64,000 bases of DNA from contig NZ_JAVDUW010000001.1 of NCBI RefSeq assembly GCF_031456495.1, positions 1,054,001-1,118,000 of the forward strand. Reading direction: 5' to 3'. The position numbers and the translations under genes are program-made. Positions 17,992-26,204 of the stretch are shown in pieces. Position 1 is the first letter of the stretch. Every line of letters begins with the position of its first letter. Under the pieces are notes generated by a model. That model saw only the letters and a program-made list of their open reading frames with translations. It ran no database searches and was not told the origin of the DNA. This stretch comes from Pedococcus sp031456495 (GTDB lineage: Bacteria > Actinomycetota > Actinomycetes > Actinomycetales > Dermatophilaceae).

Positions 17992-18387
17992 ATGGCCACT
18001 CAGACCCACGATCCACGGCTCGCCCTCCGCGCGGAGCACGACGACGCCCTCCCCGACGGGGCGTGGTGGCCCCGCAGCCGAACGCTCGGGCACGAGCTGA
18101 CCGAGCTGTTCGACGAGTGGCCCGCGTCCAGGGGTGCCATCGTCCGCGTCCTCTACTCGGCCCCCGACTGGGAGGACCTCCCGAGGTGGGTGCCCGTGCA
18201 CGGCAAGCGCATGAAGACCGGGCACTTCGCCAGCGACGACACCCACCGTCTCGTCCTGTCGATGCTGGACGCCAGCCGCTGCCGCATCACCGTCATCCCG
18301 CCGGCGACACCGGCGACCGACGCAGCCCGGCTCCTCGGCGAGGTGACGGCCGACGACGTGGTGGGGCCGCGGGACCAGGCCAGATGA
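17992..18387 (+). CDS. DUF5994 family protein
   Basis: A 131-aa soluble protein of the actinobacterial DUF5994 type. It begins with RLALRAEHDDALPDGAWWPRSRTLGHELTEL, followed by VRVLYSAPDWEDLPRWVPVHGKRMKTGHFASDDTH and a hydrophobic strand IPPATPATDAARLL. The function is unknown. These proteins often lie next to stress genes. The ATG is preceded by GGTGG within a small hairpin. The stop overlaps the start of the desaturase gene (ATGA), so the two are translationally coupled. Confidence 0.75.
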   Translation: MATQTHDPRLALRAEHDDALPDGAWWPRSRTLGHELTELFDEWPASRGAIVRVLYSAPDWEDLPRWVPVHGKRMKTGHFASDDTHRLVLSMLDASRCRITVIPPATPATDAARLLGEVTADDVVGPRDQAR

Positions 18388-19406
18388 GCGCGCCGGTCGT
18401 CGGCGTCACCACCCCCTCGACGGCGCGGTATGCCGAGCTGACCGCCCTCGTGCGGGAGCGCGGGCTGCTGGAGACCCGGACGTCGTCCTACGTGCTGCAG
18501 GCGGTCGGCGTGCTGGTCGTGCTGTCCGGCGTCGTCGCGGGGATGGTCGTCTGGCGCCACTCGTGGTGGCTGCTGCTCGGGGCCGTCGTGCTGGCCGTCA
18601 CCTCCACCCAGCTCGGGTTCCTCGGCCACGACGTGAGCCACCAGCAGGTGACCCGCAACCGCCGCTCCAGCCGGCGCCTCGGGCTGGCGACCGCCAACCT
18701 CATGGGTGGGCTGAGCTACGGCTGGTGGATCGCGAAGCACAACGCGCACCACGCGCACCCCAACGACCTGACGAAGGACCCCGACGTCCGGACGGGCGTG
18801 CTGGTCTTCGACTCGAGCCAGGCGAGGGTGCGGCGCGGGCTCGCGGCGTGGACCACGCGGCACCAGGCCGCACTGTTTTTCCCGCTGCTGCTGGGTGAGG
18901 CCGTCAACCTGCACGTGGCCAGCATCCGGTGGTCGTGGAGTGGCGGGACGCGGTCACGGACCACCGAACGCGTTCTCCTCGCGACGCACTTCCTCGCCTA
19001 CGGCACGCTGCTGGCAACCACGCTCACGTGGCCCCAGGCCATTGCGTTCGTCGCGGTGCACAAGGCCGTCCAGGGCCTGTACCTGGGCTGCGCCTTCGCC
19101 CCGAACCACAAGGGGATGCCGGTGCTGGGGCCCGAGCAGGCCGCCGACCCCCTGCTGCGGCAGGTGCTCACGTCCCGCAACATCCGCGGTGGCCCGTTCA
19201 CCGACGCGCTGCTCGGCGGCCTCAACTACCAGATCGAGCACCACCTGTTCCCGAGCATGCCCCGGGCGAACCTGCGCCGCGCCCAGCCCGTCGTCAGGCA
19301 GTACTGCGAGGACCACGGCATCCCCTACCTCGAGTGCTCCGCCGCGAGCTCCTACGCCGCCGCGCTCCGGCACCTCGACCGGGTGGGTGCCGCCACGGTC
19401 GGCTGA
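18384..19406 (+). CDS. Membrane fatty acid desaturase (acyl-lipid type)
   Basis: A 340-aa di-iron membrane desaturase. The three His boxes are HDVSHQQ, HNAHHAHP and QIEHHLFP; the Gln before the last box is typical of front-end and acyl-lipid desaturases. Hydrophobic spans precede and separate the boxes (SYVLQAVGVLVVLSGVVAGM, LLLGAVVLAVTSTQLGFLG and others). It should introduce a cis double bond into membrane lipid acyl chains, probably to adjust fluidity. The ATG at 18384 overlaps the DUF5994 stop, so the frame open further upstream was not used. Confidence 0.9.
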   Translation: MSAPVVGVTTPSTARYAELTALVRERGLLETRTSSYVLQAVGVLVVLSGVVAGMVVWRHSWWLLLGAVVLAVTSTQLGFLGHDVSHQQVTRNRRSSRRLGLATANLMGGLSYGWWIAKHNAHHAHPNDLTKDPDVRTGVLVFDSSQARVRRGLAAWTTRHQAALFFPLLLGEAVNLHVASIRWSWSGGTRSRTTERVLLATHFLAYGTLLATTLTWPQAIAFVAVHKAVQGLYLGCAFAPNHKGMPVLGPEQAADPLLRQVLTSRNIRGGPFTDALLGGLNYQIEHHLFPSMPRANLRRAQPVVRQYCEDHGIPYLECSAASSYAAALRHLDRVGAATVG

Positions 19407-19639
19407 GCCTTGGGGCGTACCGGACCGGGCGTCCATCGCACCCAACGCCTCCACGCGCTGGGTCGACGGACGTGCGACCCCGTTCCGACCGCCCCACAAT
19501 GAGGGTGGCGACCATTCCGGTCGCACCCGCGTCCGGGGTGCCGCAGAACAGGCACGACGAAGGAAGGCAGCGCACCGGTCGCGGCTGGTCAGACGGCTTC
19601 GCTCCGACCGCGCGGGCAGGCTCCCCCAGGAGGTCCCAC

Positions 19640-19747
19640 GTGCACGAGCTCCCCCAGCCTGTCGACCCCGCGCCCCCTGCCGCCGAGGCTCTCGGGCGTC
19701 GCGACGCCGCGACGACAGGCAGCGCCACCGCAGACCGGGTGCGCTGA
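19640..19747 (+). CDS. 35-aa peptide translationally coupled to dedA
   Basis: A perfect AGGAGG at 19628-19633 stands six bases before a GTG at 19640. The frame runs 35 codons and stops at TGATG, sharing one base with the ATG of the DedA gene, which itself has no other ribosome site. The product (MHELPQPVDPAPPAAEAL...) is polar and Pro/Ala-rich. It may serve mainly to deliver ribosomes to the next gene. The rest of the 19407-19746 gap shows nothing else. Confidence 0.5.
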   Translation: MHELPQPVDPAPPAAEALGRRDAATTGSATADRVR

Positions 19748-20376
19748 TGGGGGGCTTCGTCCACCACATCCTGGACGCCCCGACCTGGGTGGTGCTGGCG
19801 ATCGCCGGCGCCGTGGTGTTCGCCGAGGACGCGCTGTTCGTCGGGTTCGTGCTCCCCGGGGAGACGGCCGCCGTGCTCGCCGGTGTGGCCGCCCGCCTGG
19901 GCCACGCGCCGCTGGCCGCCGTCGTGGTGGCCGTCGTGCTGGCCGCGATCGTGGGTGACAGCGTCGGCTACGAGGTCGGTCGGCAGGTCGGGCCCCGCAT
20001 CCTGCGCTGGTCGGTGCTCGACAAGCGCCGCGGGCGCCTCGACGACGCGCAGGACTTCCTCGCCCGGCGCGGCGGGGCAGCCGTGTTCCTGGGCCGCTGG
20101 GTGGCGTTCTTCCGGGCCGTGATGCCGGCGCTCGCCGGCACAGCCCGTATGCCGTACCGCCGCTTCCTCCTCTTCAACGCCGCCGGGGGCCTCGCCTGGG
20201 GTGTCGCGGTGGTCCTGGCGGGGTACCTCGCCGGGGCGTCCTACGCCAAGGTGGAGTCGGCCATGGGCAAGGACGGCGCCCTCGTCGTGCTGGCCCTGGC
20301 GCTCGCGGCATACGCCGTGCACGTCGTGCGCAAGCGCCGTGGCGAGTCCCGGCAGGAGCCCACGGAGCCGGCGTGA
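19747..20376 (+). CDS. DedA family membrane protein
   Basis: A 209-aa DedA/VTT-family integral membrane protein, a family implicated in recycling of undecaprenyl phosphate and phospholipids across the membrane. It has the family signatures FVGFVLPGETAAVLAG near the N-terminus and GRWVAFFRAVMPALAGTARMPYRRFLLFN, the R/G-rich loop with conserved Arg. These are followed by AGGLAWGVAVVLAGYLAG and a final hydrophobic segment with a basic tail. The start codon overlaps the stop of a 35-aa ORF by one base. The next gene, a PAP2 phosphatase, overlaps its stop by four bases, which fits a joint role in lipid-carrier metabolism. Confidence 0.9.
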   Translation: MGGFVHHILDAPTWVVLAIAGAVVFAEDALFVGFVLPGETAAVLAGVAARLGHAPLAAVVVAVVLAAIVGDSVGYEVGRQVGPRILRWSVLDKRRGRLDDAQDFLARRGGAAVFLGRWVAFFRAVMPALAGTARMPYRRFLLFNAAGGLAWGVAVVLAGYLAGASYAKVESAMGKDGALVVLALALAAYAVHVVRKRRGESRQEPTEPA

Positions 20377-21095
20377 GCGGCGCAGCCAAGCCACGGGAGA
20401 CGAGTCGTGGCGGGGCCAGGGACCCCGTCGACCGGCAGCTCGCGCTGCGCGTGGCGACCGCCGGGCTCTCCGTCGCGGTCGGCTCGCTACCCGTCCTGCT
20501 CCTGCTGCTGTGGGTCGAGACCAAGTGGACCCCGCTGCTGGAGCTGGACGACGGGGCGAGGGACGGGCTGCACCGGTTCGCCCTGGGGCACCAGGCATTC
20601 ACGAGCGTCATGGAGTTCGTCAGCGCCGTCGCGGGCGGGCTGGGGTGGCAGGTCGTCTCGGTCGTGCTCGTGGCGTGGCTGCTGTGGCGGCGCCGGGTGC
20701 GGGTGGCGGTGTTCGTCCTCGTCGCGAACGCCGGGTCCTCGCTGCTCAACACGGCCATCAAGGACGTCGTCCACCGCCACCGGCCCGTCGTGTCGCACCC
20801 CTTCATCCACCCGCCGGGGCAGAGCTTCCCCAGCGGCCACGCCCAGGCGGCGGCGACCGGCTTCACGGTCCTGCTGTTCGTGCTGTGGCCATACCTCGGC
20901 ACGGGGTGGCGGCGACGGCTGGCCGTCGGTGTCGCCGTCCTCCTGACGCTGCTCATCGGCTTCTCGCGGGTGGCCCTGGCGGCCCACTTCGTCTCCGACG
21001 TCGTGGCCGGGTATGCCGTCGGCCTCACGTGGACCCTCGTCCTCGCGGCCGCGTTCCACGTCTGGCGCAAGCCCGGGGCACGGTCGCACCGGTAG
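20373..21095 (+). CDS. PAP2 family lipid phosphatase
   Basis: A 240-aa membrane phosphatase with the three PAP2 blocks: KDVVHRHRP (C1), SFPSGHA (C2) and SRVALAAHFVSDVVAG (C3, with the catalytic His in AAHF). About five to six hydrophobic segments surround them. Members dephosphorylate phosphatidic acid, phosphatidylglycerol phosphate or undecaprenyl pyrophosphate at the outer face of the membrane. Overlap with dedA (GTGA) points to co-expression, and the pair plausibly handles undecaprenyl pyrophosphate recycling; the exact substrate cannot be read from sequence. Confidence 0.9.
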   Translation: MSGAAKPRETSRGGARDPVDRQLALRVATAGLSVAVGSLPVLLLLLWVETKWTPLLELDDGARDGLHRFALGHQAFTSVMEFVSAVAGGLGWQVVSVVLVAWLLWRRRVRVAVFVLVANAGSSLLNTAIKDVVHRHRPVVSHPFIHPPGQSFPSGHAQAAATGFTVLLFVLWPYLGTGWRRRLAVGVAVLLTLLIGFSRVALAAHFVSDVVAGYAVGLTWTLVLAAAFHVWRKPGARSHR

Positions 21096-21210
21096 CGCCT
21101 CGTTCGCCGAGGCTTTCCCGGCACAGGGATTGACGACGTCGTCCGCACGCGCGCACGCTGTCGTGAGGCGCAGAGGGACGCCGGTCATGATGCTGCTGGA
21201 AGGGGCAACC

Positions 21211-21843
21211 ATGTCCGAGTCCTCCGTGTCCACCTCGTCCGGGACGATGCCCGGCCTCACCCCCGAGCTCCGCCGGCGGCTGGGCTGGTCCGGGGTCGTC
21301 GTCGGGGCGTGCAGCGTCGTCCTGGGGATCGCGGCCCTCGCCTGGCCAGGGGTGACCCTCGTCGTGGTGGCGGTGCTGTTCGGGGCCCAGCTGCTCGTCA
21401 CCGGGATCCGGCGGACCCTGCTCGGGCTCGCAGCCCCCGGCCTCGAGACCTGGGTCCGGGCGCTGCTCGTCGTCCTCGGTGTGATGGTGACGGTCGCCGG
21501 CCTCATCTGCATGCGCAACCCGTTCACGTCCCTGGCCGTCATCGTGGTCCTGGTCAGTGTCAGCTGGCTGCTCGACGGCGCAGGTGACCTGGTGAGCGCC
21601 TTCTCCGGCGGCCGGGAGCCCGGCCAGCGCGCGCTGCTGGCCGTCGGCGGCGCGCTCTCGGTGGTCGGGGCGCTCGTGATCCTCTTCTGGCCGGCCCTGG
21701 CACTGCTCACGCTCACCCGGGTCGGGGGGTGGATCCTCGTGATCCTCGGGGTGGCGCAGGTCGCCACGGCTGCGCGCGCGGTGCGCACCGGCCAGGCCGC
21801 ACCTCCCGCGACCGCGGGCACCCCACCGGCCGCCCCAGCCTGA
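21211..21843 (+). CDS. HdeD/DUF308 family membrane protein
   Basis: A 210-aa protein with six hydrophobic segments in three pairs (VVVGACSVVLGIAALAWPG, LVVVAVLFGAQLLVTGIRR, ALLVVLGVMVTVAGLICM and so on), the DUF308/HdeD layout. HdeD of E. coli is linked to acid resistance; actinobacterial members are uncharacterised. The ATG at 21211 follows GGAAGGGGC; upstream ATGs at about 21187 lack a site. It belongs with the surrounding envelope and stress genes, but a 115-base gap separates it from the PAP2 gene. Confidence 0.8.
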   Translation: MSESSVSTSSGTMPGLTPELRRRLGWSGVVVGACSVVLGIAALAWPGVTLVVVAVLFGAQLLVTGIRRTLLGLAAPGLETWVRALLVVLGVMVTVAGLICMRNPFTSLAVIVVLVSVSWLLDGAGDLVSAFSGGREPGQRALLAVGGALSVVGALVILFWPALALLTLTRVGGWILVILGVAQVATAARAVRTGQAAPPATAGTPPAAPA

Positions 21844-21884
21844 GGCGGGCTCACCCACCGGACCAGCGGAGCGGTGAGCCGCTG

Positions 21885-23456
21885 CTACCTGCCTCGCGCG
21901 ACCCAGGACTCGGCGTCCCGAGGGCTCGGGACCGCGGTCCAAGCCCGGCGGAACCGGGCCTGCGAGTCGGCGGCCGCGAGCCGCTCGAGCCCGTGCAGCA
22001 ACCCGAACGTGAAGCCGTTCTCGCCCTCGAGGAACGCCTGCGCCCCGAGCCGGCGCAGCACCTCCCGGGCCATCACGGAGTCCTGGTGCCGGCCCAGCTC
22101 CTCCTGCACCCGCTTGGCCCGTCGGGCCAGCTTCCGCGCCCTCGCCGACCCGACCGGCCGGGCCAGCTCAGCCGCGTAGCGCAGCCGCTTGGCCTTCTTG
22201 CGCGCCTCGTGCAGCGCAGCGTCGCGCTCGCCCGCAGCAGCACCGTCCACCGCGCGCACGGCCCGCCGCAGCCTGCGGGCATCCCGGCGCACCAGGCCCG
22301 GCAGCACCCGACGCGCCGGCCCCTCGCCACCCGGCGAGAGCGGCACGTCCGCGACCAGCGCGTCGAGGTGGTCGAGCAGGCGGTAGTACCGCTCGGAACG
22401 CAGCGCGAGGCGGGCCGCGGCCAGGGCGTCCCGCTCCTGCCGGCGCAGCTCCAGGTCGAGGCGACGACGGACCGGCCCCAGGACGAGGTCGGGCGGGACG
22501 GTGTCCAGCGAGGCGCCGAGCCGTTCGCGCTGGACCTGGGCGTCGCGCGCGGGGCCGAGCACCTGGCCGAGCCACCGCAGCTCGTCGCGGACGTCGTCCA
22601 CCGACTCCGCCAGGACCGGCTCGCACGTCGTCAGTGCTGCACGGATCCGTCGTGCGGCGATGCGCAGGCGGTGCACCGCGGCCGGGTCGCCGGCCCGCAG
22701 CGCGGCGTCCTGCCGGTGGAGCACCGCGACCTGGTGCGCGAGCCGGTCCCGGACCACGTCGCGTGTCGTCCGGGGACGCTTGGTCCGGGCCCGCTCGGTC
22801 CGGGCCCGATTCGTCGACGACCCCACGACGTGCGATGGTCCGAGGTCGGGCGACAGTCCGAGCGCCCGGTGGACCTTGGAGAAGTCCGGCGACCTCCGGG
22901 CACCCGCGGCCCGCAGGGTGGGGTGGAGCGAGGCGAGCACCGTCGCCGGCTCGAGGGCGTCCTCGGCGACCTCGAGCTCCCACTCGCGCCAGGTCGTGCG
23001 TCCGCCCTCGCCGAGGGCGGAGTCGGCCGTCACGCGGTCGTCGCAGAGCGTGGCCAGGGTCGCGATGTCCGTGGCCAGCGTGTACTCGGTCCGGTGCGTG
23101 GTGACCGTCGCGACCGGGGCGAGGGTGCGGTCGCGGACGATGGCGCGCACCTCGTCGACGACCGCCGCCGGCACGGCCCGGACCGCACGCCCGAGCGGGT
23201 GCCTCAGCTCGGTCCGCTCGCCGTCGGCGCGCGGCACCTTGACGTGCCACCCCTCGTCCGTGCCGCCGGTGCGGCGGCGCAGCGTCACACCGCGCCGGAG
23301 CAGGTCGAGGTCCGGGGTGTCGAAGTAGACCGCCTCGAGTCGCACCTCCTGCGGACCGGTCCACCGGCTCCCGCTGGGTGCGTCGTCCACCGGGACGGCC
23401 GCCCGGTCGTCGACGACGTACTTCCGCTCGACCTCCCGGTGCCTGCTGCCGCCCAT
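21885..23456 (-). CDS. CYTH and CHAD domain protein
   Basis: A 523-aa fusion. The N-terminal CYTH domain (about residues 1-200) starts with REVERKYVVDD, an ExExK triphosphate-binding motif. It continues with RLEAVYFDTPDLDLLRRGVTLRRR, WHVKVPRADG and EWELEVAEDALEP. The C-terminal CHAD domain (about residues 235-520) is helical and rich in conserved His/Arg (AVHRLRIAARRIRAALTT, LHEARKKAKRLRYAAEL, RVQEELGRHQDSVMAR). CHAD domains bind polyphosphate, and CYTH proteins hydrolyse tripolyphosphate or related compounds, so a role in polyphosphate metabolism is likely. It is convergent with the HdeD-like gene. Confidence 0.9.
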   Translation of the reverse strand: MGGSRHREVERKYVVDDRAAVPVDDAPSGSRWTGPQEVRLEAVYFDTPDLDLLRRGVTLRRRTGGTDEGWHVKVPRADGERTELRHPLGRAVRAVPAAVVDEVRAIVRDRTLAPVATVTTHRTEYTLATDIATLATLCDDRVTADSALGEGGRTTWREWELEVAEDALEPATVLASLHPTLRAAGARRSPDFSKVHRALGLSPDLGPSHVVGSSTNRARTERARTKRPRTTRDVVRDRLAHQVAVLHRQDAALRAGDPAAVHRLRIAARRIRAALTTCEPVLAESVDDVRDELRWLGQVLGPARDAQVQRERLGASLDTVPPDLVLGPVRRRLDLELRRQERDALAAARLALRSERYYRLLDHLDALVADVPLSPGGEGPARRVLPGLVRRDARRLRRAVRAVDGAAAGERDAALHEARKKAKRLRYAAELARPVGSARARKLARRAKRVQEELGRHQDSVMAREVLRRLGAQAFLEGENGFTFGLLHGLERLAAADSQARFRRAWTAVPSPRDAESWVARGR

Positions 23457-23572
23457 GGTTCATCGTCCCGCCGCCCGCGCCGGATCGCCACGCCGGCTCG
23501 GTGCCGCGCGGTGCCGGCACGGCATACGTCCCGGATGAACGGCCACCGCGAGGAACCGGCACGGACACGGAC

Positions 23573-23603
23573 GCGGCCCCGACCCCATCGGGGTCGAGGC
23601 CGC
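23573..23603 (-). terminator. Hairpin terminator of the PhoX-like gene
   Basis: GCGGCCCCGACCCC (23573-23586) pairs with GGGGTCGAGGCCGC (23590-23603) with one mismatch and a three-base loop, 20 bases after the PhoX-like stop. Confidence 0.7.
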
Positions 23604-23623
23604 GCCGCCGGGTGGTCCCGCGG

Positions 23624-25192
23624 TCAGCGCCGCTCGGCGCCGCCGGTCACCTCCCAGGTGACGTTGTCGCCGTGCTGCTGGGTCCAGAAGACCCGCCACC
23701 TGCCGTCGAACGGGTGCGGCAGCTTGGCGCCGAGCAGGCCACCGACGGTGGGGTCGCCGTCGGAGACGTGGATGCCGGTGATCTCGTTGTCACCGTCGTT
23801 GTAGCCGGGCGAGGTGGTCGCGTCGTACAGGGCGGAGGCGTCGCGCCCCTCGGCCAGCCAGCGGGTCATGCGTGCACCCTTCTTGTCGCCCTCGGCCGCG
23901 CGGCGCAGGTCGACGCGGTAGCCGGAGTCCAAGGCGTTGCGCTGCTGGTGCAGCCCGTCACCGGCGTCCTCGACGACGAGCAGGTCGTCGCGGCCGGCGA
24001 AGGCGATGTTGTCCAGGCCGCTGTGGGCCTTGTCGCCGACAGCCACGATGGACACCCGGCCCGTGTCGGCCGACGGCGAGGACTGTGAGATGCGGAAGAC
24101 GCCGCCGTAGGCACCGGGCAGGGTGCTGCTGGTGCTCGTGTCGCCCGTCTCCGTGAAGTAGAACTCGCCGAAGCCGGTGCCGGGACGGAAGACGCCGTTC
24201 TCGGGTCGCTTGAACGGCGTGGCGTCCGCCGCCGCGGCCGACGCGGTCGCGTCGAAGGCAGCGGTCCCGCTGTGGACGTCGACCCACTTCGTGGCGAACG
24301 AGCGGCGCGGGTCGTGAAGGGCCGCGATGTCGCTCGAGGACGGGTCGGCAGCGAGCTGCGAGGCGGTGATCGGCGAGCCGTCCCTGCGGTGCACCTGGAG
24401 GGCCTGCAGGGTGCCGCCGGCGGTCAGGTCAGCCTTGTCGGTCGGCACGAAGCGGTAGACGAAGCTGTTGGGCTTCTTGCCACCGGACGCCGACGCGCCG
24501 CCGATGTCCTCCACCAGCCAGACGTTGCCGGCCGAGTCGTTCTGGATGCCCTCGTAACCGCCGGACCCGAGCGCCGGGAGCCCGACGGCCTTGCCCGTCA
24601 CGGGGTTACCGTCGGCGTCCAGGGACAGCGCCCAGACACCGCCGTTCGGCGCCTTGGCCTCCGCGGTGAGCATCAGCTGGTGCGTGAACGGGTTCCAGGT
24701 GATGCCGTCGAACGTGGGCAGCGTGCCACCGGACGTGTCGGAGTCGCTCATCAGCGTGACCCGCTTGGCAGGGTCGGCCTGGTCGAGGTCGATGCGGGTG
24801 ACGTAGCCGCGGGGACCACCCTCGTGGCCCTGGTACAGGTAGTGGTGACCGGCGAAGGTCAGGTAGACGTTCTTGTCGGGCTCGGTCTTGAACGCCTCCT
24901 TCTGGTCCTGCGTGAGGGGGCCGCCGTTCGCCGTGTCGTAGCCGTAGTGGGTGATCCCGGCAGCGGTGTCGGCGTTGGTCAGGCCGAGGGCGCCCCAGGC
25001 GACCGGCGTGGTCCGCAGCCCGGGGGCCAGGACGTTGTTCTGGACGCCGACGCGCGCGTTGGGCGCGGGCACGTCGCCGCCGACCCAGGTCGACGACTCG
25101 GCGGTGGCCGAGCCGGACCCGAGGGCGAGGACGGCGCCGACGAGGGCGGTGCCCGCGACCGCGGCGGTGCATGCCTTGGTGATGGTCTTCAT
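23624..25192 (-). CDS. PhoX-like secreted protein (DUF839)
   Basis: A 522-aa exported protein with a Sec signal peptide (MKTITKACTAAVAGTALVGAVLALGS...ATA). The mature part follows the PhoX/DUF839 beta-propeller pattern: HYGYDTANG near the start, then GYVTRIDLD, FDGITWNPFTHQLMLTAEAK and GGYEGIQNDSAGNVWLVED, with FVYRFVP after it. FGEFYFTETGD and HSGLDNIAFAGRDDLLVVED come later. PhoX alkaline phosphatases use calcium and iron; the acidic and Gly-rich loops agree, but catalytic residues cannot be assigned confidently. Members without the full metal site occur, so phosphatase activity is inferred. The gene is divergent from the CHRD gene. Confidence 0.8.
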   Translation of the reverse strand: MKTITKACTAAVAGTALVGAVLALGSGSATAESSTWVGGDVPAPNARVGVQNNVLAPGLRTTPVAWGALGLTNADTAAGITHYGYDTANGGPLTQDQKEAFKTEPDKNVYLTFAGHHYLYQGHEGGPRGYVTRIDLDQADPAKRVTLMSDSDTSGGTLPTFDGITWNPFTHQLMLTAEAKAPNGGVWALSLDADGNPVTGKAVGLPALGSGGYEGIQNDSAGNVWLVEDIGGASASGGKKPNSFVYRFVPTDKADLTAGGTLQALQVHRRDGSPITASQLAADPSSSDIAALHDPRRSFATKWVDVHSGTAAFDATASAAAADATPFKRPENGVFRPGTGFGEFYFTETGDTSTSSTLPGAYGGVFRISQSSPSADTGRVSIVAVGDKAHSGLDNIAFAGRDDLLVVEDAGDGLHQQRNALDSGYRVDLRRAAEGDKKGARMTRWLAEGRDASALYDATTSPGYNDGDNEITGIHVSDGDPTVGGLLGAKLPHPFDGRWRVFWTQQHGDNVTWEVTGGAERR

Positions 25193-25235
25193 GAAGTCCT
25201 CCGGTTTGCTGGGCCCCGAAAGGGGCGACGAGAGG

Positions 25236-25362
25236 ACCCAACCGGGCGGTTGCAACGTCCGGGTGACGTCGAGGCGAACACCGCGCGAAGGGCGGCAGAG
25301 CGGTTCCACCGCGCGGGCCTTCGCGCCGATGGTTTGGTGCAGCACCCAATCCGGTTGCAGAA
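25236..25362. promoter_or_regulatory. Direct repeats between PhoX-like and CHRD genes
   Basis: ACCCAACCGGGCGGTTGCAA at 25236-25255 and ACCCAATCCGGTTGCAGAA at 25344-25362 share the pattern ACCCAA...CGGTTGCA. On the minus strand the first reads TTGCAACC, followed 17 bases later by CGTC. That resembles an ECF-type -35/-10 pair facing the PhoX-like gene. The second lies about 80 bases before the CHRD gene. Shared control of the two divergent genes by an alternative sigma factor is possible but unproven. Confidence 0.35.
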
Positions 25363-25439
25363 GGAAAACGAATCCCCTTGCGCAACGAGCACATTCGATG
25401 CGCGGTCGTGGACGGCCGCATCCGACAAAGGAGTCCTGC

Positions 25440-26204
25440 ATGCGCACCACCTCGAAGTTGGCCGGCATCGCGTTCGGCGCAGCCGCCCTCGTCCCCTTCC
25501 TCGGCGCGGGCGTCGCCCACGCCGCCGACGGCACCACCACGGCCACGCTGAGGCCGGTCGCCCTCAACGGCGTCCAGGGCAGCGGCACCGCCATGGTCAC
25601 CGTCACCGGCACCCGGATCGACGTCACCATGCGGGCGAACGGACTCCTCCCCGACAACCCGCACGCGGCCCACATCCACTTCGGTGCCGATGCGCGCCAC
25701 GAGTGCCCGGTCGCCTCCGACGACAGCAACAAGGACGGGCACCTGAACACCACCGAGGGCGGCCCGGCATACGGACCCGTCGTGGTGTCCCTGACCAAGA
25801 CGGGCGACACGTCGCCCAAGAGCACCTTGGCCGTCGACCGCTACGACACCGCGCCCGGCGGCAACCTCAGCTACGAGCGCGGCTCGATCAACGTCTCCCC
25901 TGCCGTGGCCCAGGCCATCGTCGACGGCAAGGCCGTGGTGGTCGTGCACGGCGTCGACTACAACAAGGACGGCAAGTACGACGGCAACACCAAGAGCGAC
26001 CTCGACCCCAGCCTGCCGACGGAGGCCACGGACCCGGCCATCTGCGGCGCCCTGCGGGCTGCGCCCGCCGGCGGCATGCAGACCGGCGCCGGTGGCACCT
26101 CCGGGTCGACCAACGACGAGCTGATGCTCCTCGGTGGCGGGTTCCTGCTCGCGGCAGCCGGCACCGGCACGCTGGCCGCCCGCAAGGTCCGCAACCGCGC
26201 CTGA
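25440..26204 (+). CDS. CHRD-domain surface protein, probable sortase substrate
   Basis: A 254-aa exported protein; AAAGGAG precedes the ATG at 25440. A signal peptide (MRTTSKLAGIAFGAAALVPFLGAGVAHA) leads to a CHRD domain with TATLRPVALNGVQGSGTAMV, NPHAAHIHFG and SYERGSINVS. Near the C-terminus MQTGAGG (from about residue 213) is followed by a polar spacer, a hydrophobic segment (LMLLGGGFLLAAAGTGTL) and a basic tail. This is the layout of a cell-wall sorting signal, but it lacks the Leu-Pro of LPxTG. The stop overlaps the ATG of a class F sortase by one base, so substrate and enzyme appear to be paired. Confidence 0.85.
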   Translation: MRTTSKLAGIAFGAAALVPFLGAGVAHAADGTTTATLRPVALNGVQGSGTAMVTVTGTRIDVTMRANGLLPDNPHAAHIHFGADARHECPVASDDSNKDGHLNTTEGGPAYGPVVVSLTKTGDTSPKSTLAVDRYDTAPGGNLSYERGSINVSPAVAQAIVDGKAVVVVHGVDYNKDGKYDGNTKSDLDPSLPTEATDPAICGALRAAPAGGMQTGAGGTSGSTNDELMLLGGGFLLAAAGTGTLAARKVRNRA

